A stretch of DNA of 64,000 nt from Psychromarinibacter sp048262455 (GCA_048262455.1 JBLXFD010000013.1:1-64000); one strand, 5' to 3'. Counted from the stretch's first letter, positions 34,441 to 44,073 are shown. Notes: generated from the letters alone by a model not told the origin. Program-made: numbers and translations.

Positions 34441-35703
34441 CTACCACCTCGGGACCCGCCGCTCGAAGTCCGGCCGGTACTTCAGGATCTCGGCGGTGTC
34501 GTCGCGGTCGGCCACCATGGCCTTGTTGTAAAGCGCGTGCAGCTCGTCCACCGCCTCGCGGTCCAGCTCCACCCCAAGGCCGGGGCCGTCGGGCACGTCG
34601 AGGGCGCCGTCACGGAATTGCGGGCGGCCGCCCTTCACGATTTCCTTGTCGTACCAGGGGTAATGCGTGTCGCTGTCATAGGTGAGGTTCGGCGTCGCGG
34701 CGGCCACGTGGCACATGGCGGCCAGCGAGATGCCGAGGTGCGAGTTCGAGTGCATCGACACCCCCATGCCGGCGGCGGCGCAGGTCTCTCCCAGCCGGAC
34801 GCAGCCGGTGGGGCCGCGCCAGTAGTGCACGTCGGACAGGATGATCTGCACCGCGTCGCGGCGCACCGCCTCCATCAGGTGCTCGAACTCCACCACCACC
34901 AGGTTGGTGGCCAGCGGCATGTCGGTCTGCGCCGAAAGCTCCGCCATGGCGTCGAGCCCGGGACAGGGATCCTCGAGGTATTCCAGCACCCCGGCCTCGG
35001 TGCCGCCCAGATCGCGGATCACCTTCAGCGCGGTCTCCACCGTCCAGGCGCCCATGGGGTCGATGCGCAGCGGGTGATGCGGGAAGGTCTCGCGCAGCTT
35101 CAGCAGGGTCTCGACCTCGGCGTCCGGGTCCAGCACCCCGCCCTTCAGCTTCAGCGACTTGAAGCCGTAGCGGCCGACGAAGTCCTTCGCCTGCTCCACC
35201 AGTGCATCGGGGGTCATCACCTCGCCCAGGATGTCGGGGCCGTAGGTGGTGTCGCGCTTGGCGAACTTGAAGAAGAGATAGGCGCTGAAGCCAATCTGCC
35301 GCCGGGCCGCGCCGCCGAGGATCTCGTAGAGCGGGCGGTTCGCCTCCTTGCCGCGGAGGTCCAGCATCGCGATCTCGAAGGCGCTGTAGACCACGTCGGT
35401 CACCTTGTGGTCCGCCAGGGCGGTGGGCGCATTGATGCCACCGCCCTCGGGCAGCGCCGCATCGATTCGCCGGCGCAGCTCCCGCAGGTCGTAGACATCC
35501 AGCCCTTCCAGCGACGGCGCCGCGCGGCGCAGCCCCTCCAGCGTGCGCTTGGCGCCGTATGTTTCGGACAGGCCGACAAGCCCCGTGTCGGTGCGTAACT
35601 CTATGATCGAACGCAGGAAAACGGTGCCGTGGACCCCCTTGAGGTTGGCCACCGGAACGTCCGGCACGGCAATCGGCGTAATCGTTACCTCGGTAATCCG
35701 CAT
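34441..35703 (-). CDS. Glucarate-dehydratase-like enolase-superfamily protein
   Basis: A 420-residue protein. It begins MRITEVTITPIAVPDVPVANLKGVHGTVFLRSIIELRTDTGLVGLSETYG as in glucarate dehydratases. The barrel has SLKLKGG (KxK), RIDPMGAWTVE (metal Asp), YLEDPCPG (metal Glu), LATNLVV and the catalytic-loop MHSNSHLGISLAAMCHVAAATPNL (His). It dehydrates an aldarate such as D-glucarate or idarate to a keto-deoxy acid. It is divergent from the ABC importer operon across a 203-bp region with the palindromic candidate operator. Confidence 0.9.
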   Translation of the reverse strand: MRITEVTITPIAVPDVPVANLKGVHGTVFLRSIIELRTDTGLVGLSETYGAKRTLEGLRRAAPSLEGLDVYDLRELRRRIDAALPEGGGINAPTALADHKVTDVVYSAFEIAMLDLRGKEANRPLYEILGGAARRQIGFSAYLFFKFAKRDTTYGPDILGEVMTPDALVEQAKDFVGRYGFKSLKLKGGVLDPDAEVETLLKLRETFPHHPLRIDPMGAWTVETALKVIRDLGGTEAGVLEYLEDPCPGLDAMAELSAQTDMPLATNLVVVEFEHLMEAVRRDAVQIILSDVHYWRGPTGCVRLGETCAAAGMGVSMHSNSHLGISLAAMCHVAAATPNLTYDSDTHYPWYDKEIVKGGRPQFRDGALDVPDGPGLGVELDREAVDELHALYNKAMVADRDDTAEILKYRPDFERRVPRW

Positions 35704-35782
35704 GTCTGTCGTGCCTCCCTGCGCCCGTTGATGAAGCGCCACCTACCCGGCGAGAATTAGCTCTAGTATTCCACGAAATTCA

Positions 35783-35796
35783 ACTAGTATACTAGT
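35783..35796. promoter_or_regulatory. Perfect 14-bp palindrome, candidate GntR/FCD operator
   Basis: ACTAGTATACTAGT, between the divergent glucarate-dehydratase-like gene and the importer operon, with a half-site-like CTAGTATT at 35763-35770. The GTATAC centre is frequent in FCD-GntR operators. The regulator gene lies at 33668-34360. Weaker related sequence (TATCGATA) occurs at 33582-33589, upstream of the 2-hydroxyacid dehydrogenase. Confidence 0.6.
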
Positions 35797-35906
35797 CGAA
35801 AGTTTTGGCGAATCGCCGGCGGCATCAAGATCGCGGCGATGTGCCGGAGGGGGAGGTTGACGCGCAGCGCAACCGGCAAGCAACGACTCGAGGGGTTGGG
35901 GGGATA

Positions 35907-37010
35907 ATGTCCGGCGTTCGTTTGGAAGGCATCGTGAAGGTCTACGGAGCGATGCAAGTCGTTCACGGGATCGACCTGGAAGTCCGGGAAAAGGAATTCG
36001 TCGTGCTGGTCGGCCCCTCGGGCTGCGGCAAGTCCACGACCCTGCGGATGATCGCCGGGCTCGAGGAAATCTCGGAGGGCGACCTGACCATCGACGGCCG
36101 CCGGGTGAACCGCGTCGCGCCGAAGGACCGCGACGTGGCGATGGTGTTCCAGAACTACGCGCTTTATCCGCACCTGAACGTGGCGGACAACATCGCCTTC
36201 GGGCTGCGCATCCGGCGCGAGAGCAAGGCCGACATCGCCAGCGCGGTGGAGGAAGTGGGCAACATCCTCGGCCTCACCCCCTACCTTGAACGGCGCCCGG
36301 CGGACCTGTCGGGCGGCCAGCGCCAGCGGGTCGCCATGGGCCGCGCCATCGTGCGGCGCCCCAAGGTCTTCCTGTTCGACGAGCCGCTGTCGAACCTCGA
36401 CGCCAAGCTGCGCACCCAGATGCGGGCCGAGATCAAGCGGCTGCACAAGCGGCTGGGCGCCACCTCGATCTACGTGACCCACGACCAGGTGGAGGCGATG
36501 ACCCTCGCCGACCGCATCGTGGTGATGAACGACGGGCGGATCGAGCAGATCGGCAGCCCGATGGACCTGTTCCTGAACCCCGCCAACACCTTCGTCGCCA
36601 GCTTCCTCGGCTCGCCGCCGATGAACATGGTCCGCGCCACCGTGGTGGCCGGCGACAGCGGCCCGGTGGCCGAGTTCGGCGGCCAGCGCCTGCAACTGGC
36701 GCAGATCCCGTCGCTGCAGAACGCCGTGGGCAAGGAAGTGATCCTGGGGATCCGCCCCGAGTTCGTCGAAGTGGCCCTTGAGGACGCGCCGGGCCGCGTG
36801 TCCGTCGACGTCGACCTGACCGAGACGCTGGGCTCCGAGGCGCTGATCCACGCCACCCTGAACGGCGAGACCTTCGTGATCCGCACCGACACCGTGGGGC
36901 AGATGGGCGTGCTCGAGGGGATCTCCGGCTTCACCATCGCCCCCAGCCTGATCCGCGTCTTCGACGTCGACACCGGCCGGGCGCTTGAAGGGCAGGTGAT
37001 GGAAAGATGA
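35907..37010 (+). CDS. ABC importer ATPase (AlgS/UgpC/MsmK class)
   Basis: A 367-residue ATPase of the carbohydrate importer class. It has Walker A GPSGCGKSTT, Q-loop FQNYALYPHL, signature LSGGQRQRV, Walker B VFLFDEPLSNLD and the H-loop in YVTHDQVEAM. A C-terminal TOBE/MalK-like regulatory domain runs from about residue 235 (FLGSPPMNMV, LGIRPEFVEV). First gene of the importer-lyase operon and overlapping the next permease by 4 bp. In Sphingomonas A1 the equivalent AlgS powers alginate import. Assignment to alginate rests on the operon. Confidence 0.93.
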   Translation: MSGVRLEGIVKVYGAMQVVHGIDLEVREKEFVVLVGPSGCGKSTTLRMIAGLEEISEGDLTIDGRRVNRVAPKDRDVAMVFQNYALYPHLNVADNIAFGLRIRRESKADIASAVEEVGNILGLTPYLERRPADLSGGQRQRVAMGRAIVRRPKVFLFDEPLSNLDAKLRTQMRAEIKRLHKRLGATSIYVTHDQVEAMTLADRIVVMNDGRIEQIGSPMDLFLNPANTFVASFLGSPPMNMVRATVVAGDSGPVAEFGGQRLQLAQIPSLQNAVGKEVILGIRPEFVEVALEDAPGRVSVDVDLTETLGSEALIHATLNGETFVIRTDTVGQMGVLEGISGFTIAPSLIRVFDVDTGRALEGQVMER

Positions 37011-38002
37011 GCTCTGATCCCAACTTCACCGGCCCCACCACCGAAGAGCTGGTCTTCGACGCCTCGGAGGCCACGCGCCGCCGCCGGCCGAGCCGCATCG
37101 TGAAGGTCGGCGACCACCTGAAGCGCGAGTGGCAGCTGTACCTGATGCTGCTGCCCACCATCGTCTGGCTGATCGTGTTCCTCTACAAGCCGATGTACGG
37201 GCTGCAGATCGCCTTCAAGGACTATTCCATCTTCCGCGGCGTGGCGGGCAGCGCCTGGATCGGGTTCGAGCATTTCGACACCCTGTTCAACAACGACCAG
37301 TTTCTCCGGGCGGTGCGTAACACCATCATCATGAGCGCCTACAGCCTGCTGTTCGGCTTCCCCGTGCCGATCCTGCTGGCGCTGATGTTCAACGAGATCC
37401 TGAACCAGACCTTCAAGAAGACCGCGCAGACCATCGTCTACCTGCCGCACTTCATCTCGTCGGTCATTATCGCGGGTATCGTCATCACCGCCTTCTCGCC
37501 CTCGGCGGGCATCGTCAACACGATCCTCGAATGGATCGGCGTCGACCCGGTGTACTTCCTGACGAAACCCGAATGGTTCCGCCCGATCTTCGTGGGCACC
37601 ACCATCTGGCAGGAGGCCGGGTTCCAGTCCATCGTCTACCTCGCGGCCATCGCCGGCGTGTCGCCGACGCTCTACGAGAGCGCGGTGGTGGACGGCGCCA
37701 GCCGCTGGCAGATGATGTGGAAGATCACCGTGCCGTCGATCATGCCGACGATCATCATCATGCTGATCATCCGCATCGGCAACCTGCTGGAGATCTCCTT
37801 CGAGATGATCATCCTGCTGTACCAGCCGGCGACCTACGCGACGGCGGACGTGGTGAACACCTTCATCTACCGGCAGGGCATCCAGGGCGGCCAGTACGAC
37901 CTTGCCGCCGCGGCCGGCCTGTTCAACGCGGTGGTGGCCTTCACCCTGGTGATGACCGCCAACGCCATCTCCAAGCGCTATTCGCGCACGTCGCTGTGGT
38001 GA
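37007..38002 (+). CDS. ABC importer permease (LplB/AlgM1 type)
   Basis: A 331-residue inner-membrane permease with an N-terminal cytoplasmic stretch and six hydrophobic segments. The family motifs are LMLLPTIVWLIVFLYKPMYGLQIAFKDYSIFRGV and the EAA loop YESAVVDGASRWQMMWKITVPSIMPT. Ending TANAISKRYSRTSLW is typical of LplB-type permeases for oligo- and polysaccharides. Co-transcribed with the ATPase (4-bp overlap) and the second permease (13 bp). Confidence 0.92.
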   Translation: MSSDPNFTGPTTEELVFDASEATRRRRPSRIVKVGDHLKREWQLYLMLLPTIVWLIVFLYKPMYGLQIAFKDYSIFRGVAGSAWIGFEHFDTLFNNDQFLRAVRNTIIMSAYSLLFGFPVPILLALMFNEILNQTFKKTAQTIVYLPHFISSVIIAGIVITAFSPSAGIVNTILEWIGVDPVYFLTKPEWFRPIFVGTTIWQEAGFQSIVYLAAIAGVSPTLYESAVVDGASRWQMMWKITVPSIMPTIIIMLIIRIGNLLEISFEMIILLYQPATYATADVVNTFIYRQGIQGGQYDLAAAAGLFNAVVAFTLVMTANAISKRYSRTSLW

Positions 38003-38015
38003 GGGAGATCACGCC

Positions 38016-38897
38016 ATGACCAACATGAATCTCTACTCCCGCGGCGACAAGCTGTTCGTCATCGTCAACATGGTGCTGATCGCGCTGTTCACGATCTCGA
38101 CGCTCTACCCGTTCATCTACATCGCCTCGCTGTCCATGAGCACGGGATTCGAGGCGCGCGCCGGCAACGTCATCCTGACGCCGGTGGGCTTCACGCTGGA
38201 GGCCTACAAGCGGGTGCTGAGCGAGCCGCAGTTCTGGATCAGCTACCGCAACACCTTCATCTACACGATCGGCGGCACGCTGATGAGCCTGGCGTTCATC
38301 ATCCCCGGCGCCTACGCCCTGTCGCGCAAGCAGCTTTACGGGCGGCGGTTCTGGAACCTGATGGTGGCCTTCACCATGTGGTTCAACGCGGGCCTGATCC
38401 CGTTCTTCCTGAACATGCGCGACCTGGGCCTGCTGGACAGCTACTTCGGCATCATCATCGGCTTCGCCGTCAACGGCTTCAACATCATCCTGATGCGCAA
38501 CTTCTTCGAGGCGATCCCGCAAAGCTTCGAAGAGGCCGCGCGGATGGACGGGGCCAACGAGTTCCAGGTGCTCTGGAAGGTCTACATGCCGCTGTCCAAG
38601 CCGGCCATCGCCACGGTCGCGCTGTTCTGCATCGTGTCGCGCTGGAACGGCTTCTTCTGGGCCATGGTCCTGCTGCAGGACGAGGACAAGATCCCGCTGC
38701 AGGTCTACCTGCGCCACGTCATCGTCGAACTGACCGACGACGTGGCCTTCGCGACCACCCTGATCAACGCGCCCTACTCGATGGAAACCGTCAGCGCCGC
38801 GATCATCGTCTGCTCGATCATACCGATCCTGCTGATCTACCCGTTCCTTCAGAAATACTTCTCCAAGGGCATCCTGCTCGGAGGCGTGAAGGAATGA
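38016..38897 (+). CDS. ABC importer permease (LplC/YtcP/AlgM2 type)
   Basis: A 293-residue permease with six membrane segments. It shows KLFVIVNMVLIALFTISTLYPFIYIASLSMS, SFEEAARMDGANEFQVLWKVYMPLSKPAIATVALFC (EAA loop) and a C-terminal LIYPFLQKYFSKGILLGGVKE, all typical of LplC/YtcP proteins. It pairs with the upstream permease to form the channel. The binding-protein gene follows with its start 26 bp after the stop. Confidence 0.92.
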   Translation: MTNMNLYSRGDKLFVIVNMVLIALFTISTLYPFIYIASLSMSTGFEARAGNVILTPVGFTLEAYKRVLSEPQFWISYRNTFIYTIGGTLMSLAFIIPGAYALSRKQLYGRRFWNLMVAFTMWFNAGLIPFFLNMRDLGLLDSYFGIIIGFAVNGFNIILMRNFFEAIPQSFEEAARMDGANEFQVLWKVYMPLSKPAIATVALFCIVSRWNGFFWAMVLLQDEDKIPLQVYLRHVIVELTDDVAFATTLINAPYSMETVSAAIIVCSIIPILLIYPFLQKYFSKGILLGGVKE

Positions 38898-38923
38898 CCA
38901 TTTTCGCACCAAGGGAGGAAACT

Positions 38924-40489
38924 ATGCGAAATCTCACCCTGTCCATTGCCATGCTGGGCACGACAGCCCTGACGGCGCCGGCTTTCGCGGAAAGCCACCT
39001 GCCGATCGTGGAAGAGCCGCTTGAACTGACAATCCACATGCACTGGAACCGCGCCCAGGGCTACGGTGTCGGCGGCGACGCCTCTGAAATCTACCCGGTG
39101 GAAGAGGTCGCCCGCGAGAAGACCAACATCCACCTGGTCGACGCCACGTCCGGCAAGAACAGCACGGCATCCAACGAGGCGATGAACCTGCTGCTGGCCT
39201 CGGGCGACATGCCCGACATCGTCGGCGGCTATCTCATCAAGCAGCCGGTGAACGAGTACGGGCCCCAGGGCGCCTTCGTTCCGCTGAACGACCTGGTGGC
39301 AGAGCACGCGCCGAACATCCAGAAGTTCTGGGACGAGAACCCGGAACTGGTGGACTCCATCAAGGCCTACGACGGCAACTACTACTACATCCCCTACCTG
39401 CCGGACGGCAAATACGGCCGGGCCTGGTTCATCCGCCAGGACTGGCTTGACGCGCTGGGGCTGGAGCAGCCGCAGAACGTGGACGAGCTTTACGACGTGC
39501 TGGTGGCCTTCCGCGACCAGGACCCGAACGGCAACGGCAAGAAGGACGAGATCCCGTTCTTCGTGCGCCAGTGGGAAGAGGTCATCCGCCTCGTGACCCT
39601 GTGGGACGCGCGGTCCTCGGGCTCTGACATCTACCACGACTTCTACGTGACCGAGGACGGCCGGGTCTCGCACCCCTACGCCGAAGAGGCCTATCGCGAC
39701 GGTCTTGCCAAGGTGGCGGACTGGTACGAAGAGGGCCTGATCGACGCCGAGGTCTTCACCCGCGGCTCCTCTGCCCGCGAGTACCTGCTGTCCGAGAACC
39801 TCGGCGGCGTGACCCACGACTGGTTCGCCTCCACCTCGGGCTACAACGCCGCGCTGGAAGGCAAGGTCGAAGGCTTCAATTTCATCCCGTTCCTGCCGCC
39901 CGCGTCTTCCGGTGGCAAGCGCGTGGAAGAGCATAGCCGGATCCCGGTGAAGGCCGACGGCTGGGCGATCACCCACACCAACGAGCACCCGGTCGAGACC
40001 ATCAAGTACTTCGACTTCTGGTTCACCGAGGAAGGCCGCCGTCTTGCCAACTTCGGCGTCGAGGGCGTGCACTACGACATGGTCGACGGCGAGGCGATCT
40101 ACAAGGACGAGATCCTGTCCAGCGACCAGCCGGTGAACGCGCAGATGTGGGCCGTCGGCGCACAGATCCCGCGCGGCTTCTTCCAGGACTTCTCGTACGA
40201 GTGGCAGTGGACCGCCGAGGCCGCCCGCGAGGGCATCGACCTGTACGACCAGCATGACCTGCTGTTCGACCAGTTCCTGGGTGTTTCCTTCACCAAGGAA
40301 GAGCAGGAAGTCTACGACCGCTACTGGCCCTCGATCCAGACCTACATGCTGGAGCGCCAGCAGGCCTGGGTTCTCGGCTCCGGCGACATCAAGGAAGACT
40401 GGGACTCCTACATGAACACCCTCAACAAGATGGGTTTCGAGGACGTCATCCGGGTTCTGAACGACGCCTACAGCCGCCAGTACGGCTGA
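38924..40489 (+). CDS. Periplasmic binding protein, AlgQ/LipO-like, with EF-hand-like calcium site
   Basis: A 521-residue binding protein with a Sec signal (MRNLTLSIAMLGTTALTAPAFAE). The stretch DQDPNGNGKKDEIPF at about residue 200 has the D-x-N-x-N-x-x-x-D-E pattern of the calcium loop known in the alginate-binding proteins AlgQ1/AlgQ2. The large size also suits binders of oligo-uronates. The ATG at 38924 is chosen because AGGGAGGAA lies just upstream; an ATG at 38894 overlaps the permease stop and would put ten non-signal residues first. A GC hairpin follows the stop. Confidence 0.9.
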   Translation: MRNLTLSIAMLGTTALTAPAFAESHLPIVEEPLELTIHMHWNRAQGYGVGGDASEIYPVEEVAREKTNIHLVDATSGKNSTASNEAMNLLLASGDMPDIVGGYLIKQPVNEYGPQGAFVPLNDLVAEHAPNIQKFWDENPELVDSIKAYDGNYYYIPYLPDGKYGRAWFIRQDWLDALGLEQPQNVDELYDVLVAFRDQDPNGNGKKDEIPFFVRQWEEVIRLVTLWDARSSGSDIYHDFYVTEDGRVSHPYAEEAYRDGLAKVADWYEEGLIDAEVFTRGSSAREYLLSENLGGVTHDWFASTSGYNAALEGKVEGFNFIPFLPPASSGGKRVEEHSRIPVKADGWAITHTNEHPVETIKYFDFWFTEEGRRLANFGVEGVHYDMVDGEAIYKDEILSSDQPVNAQMWAVGAQIPRGFFQDFSYEWQWTAEAAREGIDLYDQHDLLFDQFLGVSFTKEEQEVYDRYWPSIQTYMLERQQAWVLGSGDIKEDWDSYMNTLNKMGFEDVIRVLNDAYSRQYG

Positions 40490-40514
40490 TCCGTCACCGG
40501 ATAGCCTGACCACA

Positions 40515-40543
40515 GGGGCGCGACCTTTCGCGGGCCGCGCCCC
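40515..40543. other. Hairpin after the binding-protein gene
   Basis: Arms GGGGCGCG (40515-40522) and CGCGCCCC (40536-40543), 26 bp after the binding-protein stop and 51 bp before the lyase start. A probable processing or partial-termination element that allows more binding protein than lyase. Confidence 0.6.
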
Positions 40544-40593
40544 CCACCTGCCCCCTCCCCCCGTACCTGACCGACTGCCACGAAGGCCCGCAT

Positions 40594-42927
40594 ATGCCCG
40601 CCCGCGATCTTCCCATGCTTGACGAACCCCGCACCGGCCGCCTGACCATCCAGTACCGGCCCGATGCCGAGAGCGAGATCGTCGAGAACCCGCCGCGCTT
40701 CACCTGGCTGCCGGTGATCGAGACCGAGGCGCAGTACGTGCTGCGGGTCTCCTCCGGCAACGATTATCCCGCGGACAAAACGCAGGTCTTCGGCCCGCTG
40801 CCGCTGAACTTCTTCACCCCCGACGTCACCTTCGCCCCCGGCGACTACGTCTGGTCCTACGCCGTCTGCGACCCGGCCACCTGCGCCCCGGTCACGGGAT
40901 GGAGCAGCGACCGCGCCTTCACCATCGCGCCGGACCTGCCCGAAACGCCCCTGCCCGCCCGCGACACCCGTTTCGCCCACGCCACCCGCGCCCACCCGCG
41001 CCTGTGGATGACGCCCGATCGCCTTGCCACCTTCCGCAACGAGGTGCAGGCCGACCCCGAGCAGTACACCTGGTCCACCTTCTACGAGAAATCCGTGCTG
41101 CCGTGGATGGACCGCGAGATCATGAAAGAGCCCGCCGGCTACCCCGAGCACCGGCGCGTGGCCTCGATCTGGCGGCAGACCTACATCGAGTGCCAGGAGC
41201 TGCTTTACGCCATCCGCCACCTCGCCATCGGCGGGCACGTGACGCAGGACGAGGCGATGCTGGAGCGGGCCAAGGGCTGGCTGCTGTCGGCCGCCGCCTG
41301 GAACCCCGCCGGCACCACCTCGCGCGGGTATACCGACGAATGGGCCTTCCGGGTGAACCTGGCGCTGGCCTGGGGCTACGACTGGCTGCACGACCGGCTG
41401 ACGGAGGAAGAGCGCGACAAGGTGCGCACCGCCCTGCTGGCCCGCACCCGCGAGACCGCCGACCACATCATCCGCGGCGCCAGCATCCACCTGTTCCCCT
41501 TCGACAGCCACGCCGTGCGCGCCGTCTCGGCGGTGCTGATCCCCTCTGCCATCGCCCTGCTGGGTGACGCGGAGGAGGCCGAGGATTGGCTGCACTACGC
41601 CGTGGAATTCATGTTCACCGTCTATTCGCCCTGGGGCGATGCCGACGGCGGCTGGGCCGAGGGGCCGCACTACTGGATGACCGGCATGGCCTACCTGATC
41701 GACGCCGCCAACCTGCTGAAAAGCTACAGCGGCCTCGACCTCTACCAGCGCCCGTTCTTCCAGAAGACCGGCGACATGCCGCTGTACACGAAGGCCCCCG
41801 ACACCCGCCGCGCCACCTTCGGCGACGATTCCACCATGGGCGACCTGCCGGCGGTCAAGCTGGGCTACAACCTGCGCCAGTTCGCCGGGGTCACCGGCAA
41901 GGGCGCCTACCAGTGGTATTACGACGAGATCCGGCGCACCAACCCGGGCACGGAGATGGCCTTCTACAACTGGGGCTGGTGGGACTTCAACTTCGACGAG
42001 CTGGCCTACCGCACCGACTTCCCGATCATCGAGGCGCAGACGCCCGAGGACGGCATGCGCTGGTTCAAGGGGATCGGCTGGGTCGGCATCCAGCACGCGA
42101 TGGACGACCCGGACAACCACATCCAGTTCGTGATGAAGGCCTCGCCCTACGGGTCCATCAGCCACAGCCACGGCGACCAGAACGCCTTCTGCCTGTCCGG
42201 CTTCGGCGAGGACCTGGCGATCCAGTCGGGCCACTACGTCGCCTTCAACTCCACCATGCACCAGAACTGGCGGCGGCAGACGGTGTCGAAGAACGCCATC
42301 CTGATCGACGGCAAGGGGCAGTACGCCGGCAAGGACAAGGCCGCGGCCATGCAGTCCACCGGCCGCATCGTCACGGCCGAGGATCGCGGCGACCACATCT
42401 ACGTCGAGGGCGACGCCACCGCCGCCTACCGCTCGCTGACCCCCGAGGTGACCTCGGTGCGGCGCGAGGTCTGGTTCGTGAACCGGGAATACTTCGTGAT
42501 GGTGGACAGCATCGACGCCGAGACCCCGGTGGCGATCGACTGGCTGCTGCACGCCAACGGCCCGATGAAGCTGGGCGAGACCACCTTCCGCTACGAGGGC
42601 GAGCGCGCGGGCTTCTACGGCCAGGTGCTCTGGTCCGAGGCCGGGGCGCCGAAGCTGTCCCAGACCACCGGCTTTCCCGGCGTGGACATGAGCGAGATCG
42701 AGGGGCTGCCCGTCAGTACCAGCCTGACCGCCAGCTTCCCCAAAGCCATCCGGCACCGCATCGCAACGCTGCTGGTCCCCTACCCGCTGTCCGCGCCGCG
42801 CCGCGTGTTCAGCTTCCTCGACGACCAGGGCTACGACTGCGACCTCTACTTCACCGACGCGCGGGACCGCAGCTTCAAGGTGGTCGTGCCCAAGACTTTC
42901 GACGTCGGCGCTGCGCCGGCCACCTGA
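40594..42927 (+). CDS. PL15-like exo-type alginate lyase (heparinase II/III fold)
   Basis: A 777-residue protein of the DUF4962/heparinase II/III type: N-terminal beta domain, alpha toroid (about 140-450), C-terminal beta sandwich. Length and layout match the Agrobacterium exolyase Atu3025. A His in FDSHAVRAV (residue 306) and a Tyr in EGPHYWMTG (residue 360) are 54 residues apart, the same spacing I recall for the Atu3025 catalytic pair His311/Tyr365. A further His lies in SHSHGDQNAF. No signal peptide is present, so it should act in the cytoplasm on imported oligomers, releasing unsaturated monouronates. Another polyuronate (glucuronan, ulvan fragments) remains possible. Confidence 0.82.
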   Translation: MPARDLPMLDEPRTGRLTIQYRPDAESEIVENPPRFTWLPVIETEAQYVLRVSSGNDYPADKTQVFGPLPLNFFTPDVTFAPGDYVWSYAVCDPATCAPVTGWSSDRAFTIAPDLPETPLPARDTRFAHATRAHPRLWMTPDRLATFRNEVQADPEQYTWSTFYEKSVLPWMDREIMKEPAGYPEHRRVASIWRQTYIECQELLYAIRHLAIGGHVTQDEAMLERAKGWLLSAAAWNPAGTTSRGYTDEWAFRVNLALAWGYDWLHDRLTEEERDKVRTALLARTRETADHIIRGASIHLFPFDSHAVRAVSAVLIPSAIALLGDAEEAEDWLHYAVEFMFTVYSPWGDADGGWAEGPHYWMTGMAYLIDAANLLKSYSGLDLYQRPFFQKTGDMPLYTKAPDTRRATFGDDSTMGDLPAVKLGYNLRQFAGVTGKGAYQWYYDEIRRTNPGTEMAFYNWGWWDFNFDELAYRTDFPIIEAQTPEDGMRWFKGIGWVGIQHAMDDPDNHIQFVMKASPYGSISHSHGDQNAFCLSGFGEDLAIQSGHYVAFNSTMHQNWRRQTVSKNAILIDGKGQYAGKDKAAAMQSTGRIVTAEDRGDHIYVEGDATAAYRSLTPEVTSVRREVWFVNREYFVMVDSIDAETPVAIDWLLHANGPMKLGETTFRYEGERAGFYGQVLWSEAGAPKLSQTTGFPGVDMSEIEGLPVSTSLTASFPKAIRHRIATLLVPYPLSAPRRVFSFLDDQGYDCDLYFTDARDRSFKVVVPKTFDVGAAPAT

Positions 42928-42948
42928 ACGCGACAGAAGGACATGACT

Positions 42949-43692
42949 ATGAAACTGAAAGGTAAAACCGCGATCGTAACCGGTGGCGGGCGCGACATCG
43001 GCCGGGCCTGTGCCCTCCGGCTGGCGCAGGAAGGCGCCAACGTGGCGATCAGCTACTACGCCAGCAGCGACGGCGCCGACAGCGCGGTGAAAGAAATCAC
43101 CGACGCCGGCGGCAAGGCCTTCGCGATGAAAGGCGACCTCAGCGGGCAGGAAGGCGTGGACGCGCTGGTCAAGCGCACGGTCGAGGAATTCGGCAGCATC
43201 GAGGTGCTGGTCAACAACACCGGCGGCCTGATCTCGCGCAAGAAGATCGCCGAGATGGAGCTGGAGCATTGGCAGGCGGTGATGGACCTGAACCTCACCA
43301 GCACCTTCCTGATGGTGAAGGCCTGCCTGCCGCACATGAAATCCGGCGCCATCGTCAACCTCGCCAGCCAGGCGGGCCGCGACGGCGGCGGGCCCGGCTC
43401 TGTCGCCTACGCGGCCTCGAAGGGCGCGGTGATGACCTTCACCCGCGGCCTGGCGAAGGAACTGGGGCCGGACATCCGCGTCAACGCCCTGTGCCCCGGC
43501 ATGATCGACACCGATTTCCACAACATCCACACCAAGGACGAGGTGCGCCGCAACGTCGAAGCCGCCTCTCCGGTCAAGCGGCAGGGCACCTCGCAGGACG
43601 TGGCCAACCTCGTGGCCTTCCTGGCCACCGACGATTCCGCCTTCGTGACCGGCGCGAATGTCGACATCAACGGCGGGATGCTGTTTAGCTGA
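42949..43692 (+). CDS. SDR oxidoreductase, candidate DEH reductase
   Basis: A 247-residue classical SDR. It has TGGGRDIGRA (cofactor loop), NNTGG, IVNLASQAG with the catalytic Ser region and YAASKGA (Tyr/Lys). Next to an alginate-type exolyase the expected partner is the reductase converting 4-deoxy-L-erythro-5-hexoseulose uronate (DEH) to 2-keto-3-deoxygluconate, and known DEH reductases are SDRs. The assignment is by context. The ATG at 42949 gives an AAGGA spacing of 7; the ATG at 42943 would sit against it. Confidence 0.8.
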   Translation: MKLKGKTAIVTGGGRDIGRACALRLAQEGANVAISYYASSDGADSAVKEITDAGGKAFAMKGDLSGQEGVDALVKRTVEEFGSIEVLVNNTGGLISRKKIAEMELEHWQAVMDLNLTSTFLMVKACLPHMKSGAIVNLASQAGRDGGGPGSVAYAASKGAVMTFTRGLAKELGPDIRVNALCPGMIDTDFHNIHTKDEVRRNVEAASPVKRQGTSQDVANLVAFLATDDSAFVTGANVDINGGMLFS

Positions 43693-43723
43693 GCGCAGCC
43701 AGCAGCATGAGGAACAGCCAAGG

Positions 43724-44038
43724 ATGACCAAACACTCGATCGTCAACGTGGCAGAGGGCGTGAACCGGCAGATCCTGACGGAAACGCCTGACATGATGGT
43801 CGTGGCGGTGCACTTCGAGCGGGCGGGCCTCGAGGCCGCGCCGCATTCGCACCCGCACCTGCAGTCGATCTACGTGGAACGCGGCCGCTTCCGCTTCACC
43901 GTGGGCGACGAGGCCCCGCGCGAGCTTGGGGCCGGCGAGGCGCTGATCATCCCCTCGGGGCTGGTCCACGGCAGCGAATGCCTGGAGGCCGGAACGCTGA
44001 TCGACTGCTTCTCGCCCCGCCGCGACGACTTTCTGTGA
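43724..44038 (+). CDS. kdgF: KdgF-like cupin (unsaturated uronate linearisation)
   Basis: A 104-residue single cupin with the metal-binding residues in HSHPHLQSIYVERGRF and GLVHGSE. KdgF proteins speed the conversion of 4,5-unsaturated monouronates, released by pectate or alginate exolyases, to the linear ketone. Size, motif order and the position between the lyase/SDR and the mannonate dehydratase support this. AAGGATG supplies a ribosome-binding site. Confidence 0.8.
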   Translation: MTKHSIVNVAEGVNRQILTETPDMMVVAVHFERAGLEAAPHSHPHLQSIYVERGRFRFTVGDEAPRELGAGEALIIPSGLVHGSECLEAGTLIDCFSPRRDDFL

Positions 44039-44073
44039 GCCGGCCGGGGCCGCACCGACAATGACCTGACCAC

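Noticed and set aside
40468..43794. Very long open frame on the minus strand opposite the lyase and SDR genes
   Set aside because: High-GC shadow of the plus-strand genes; no domain, low-complexity sequence, and the real genes have clear motifs and ribosome-binding sites.
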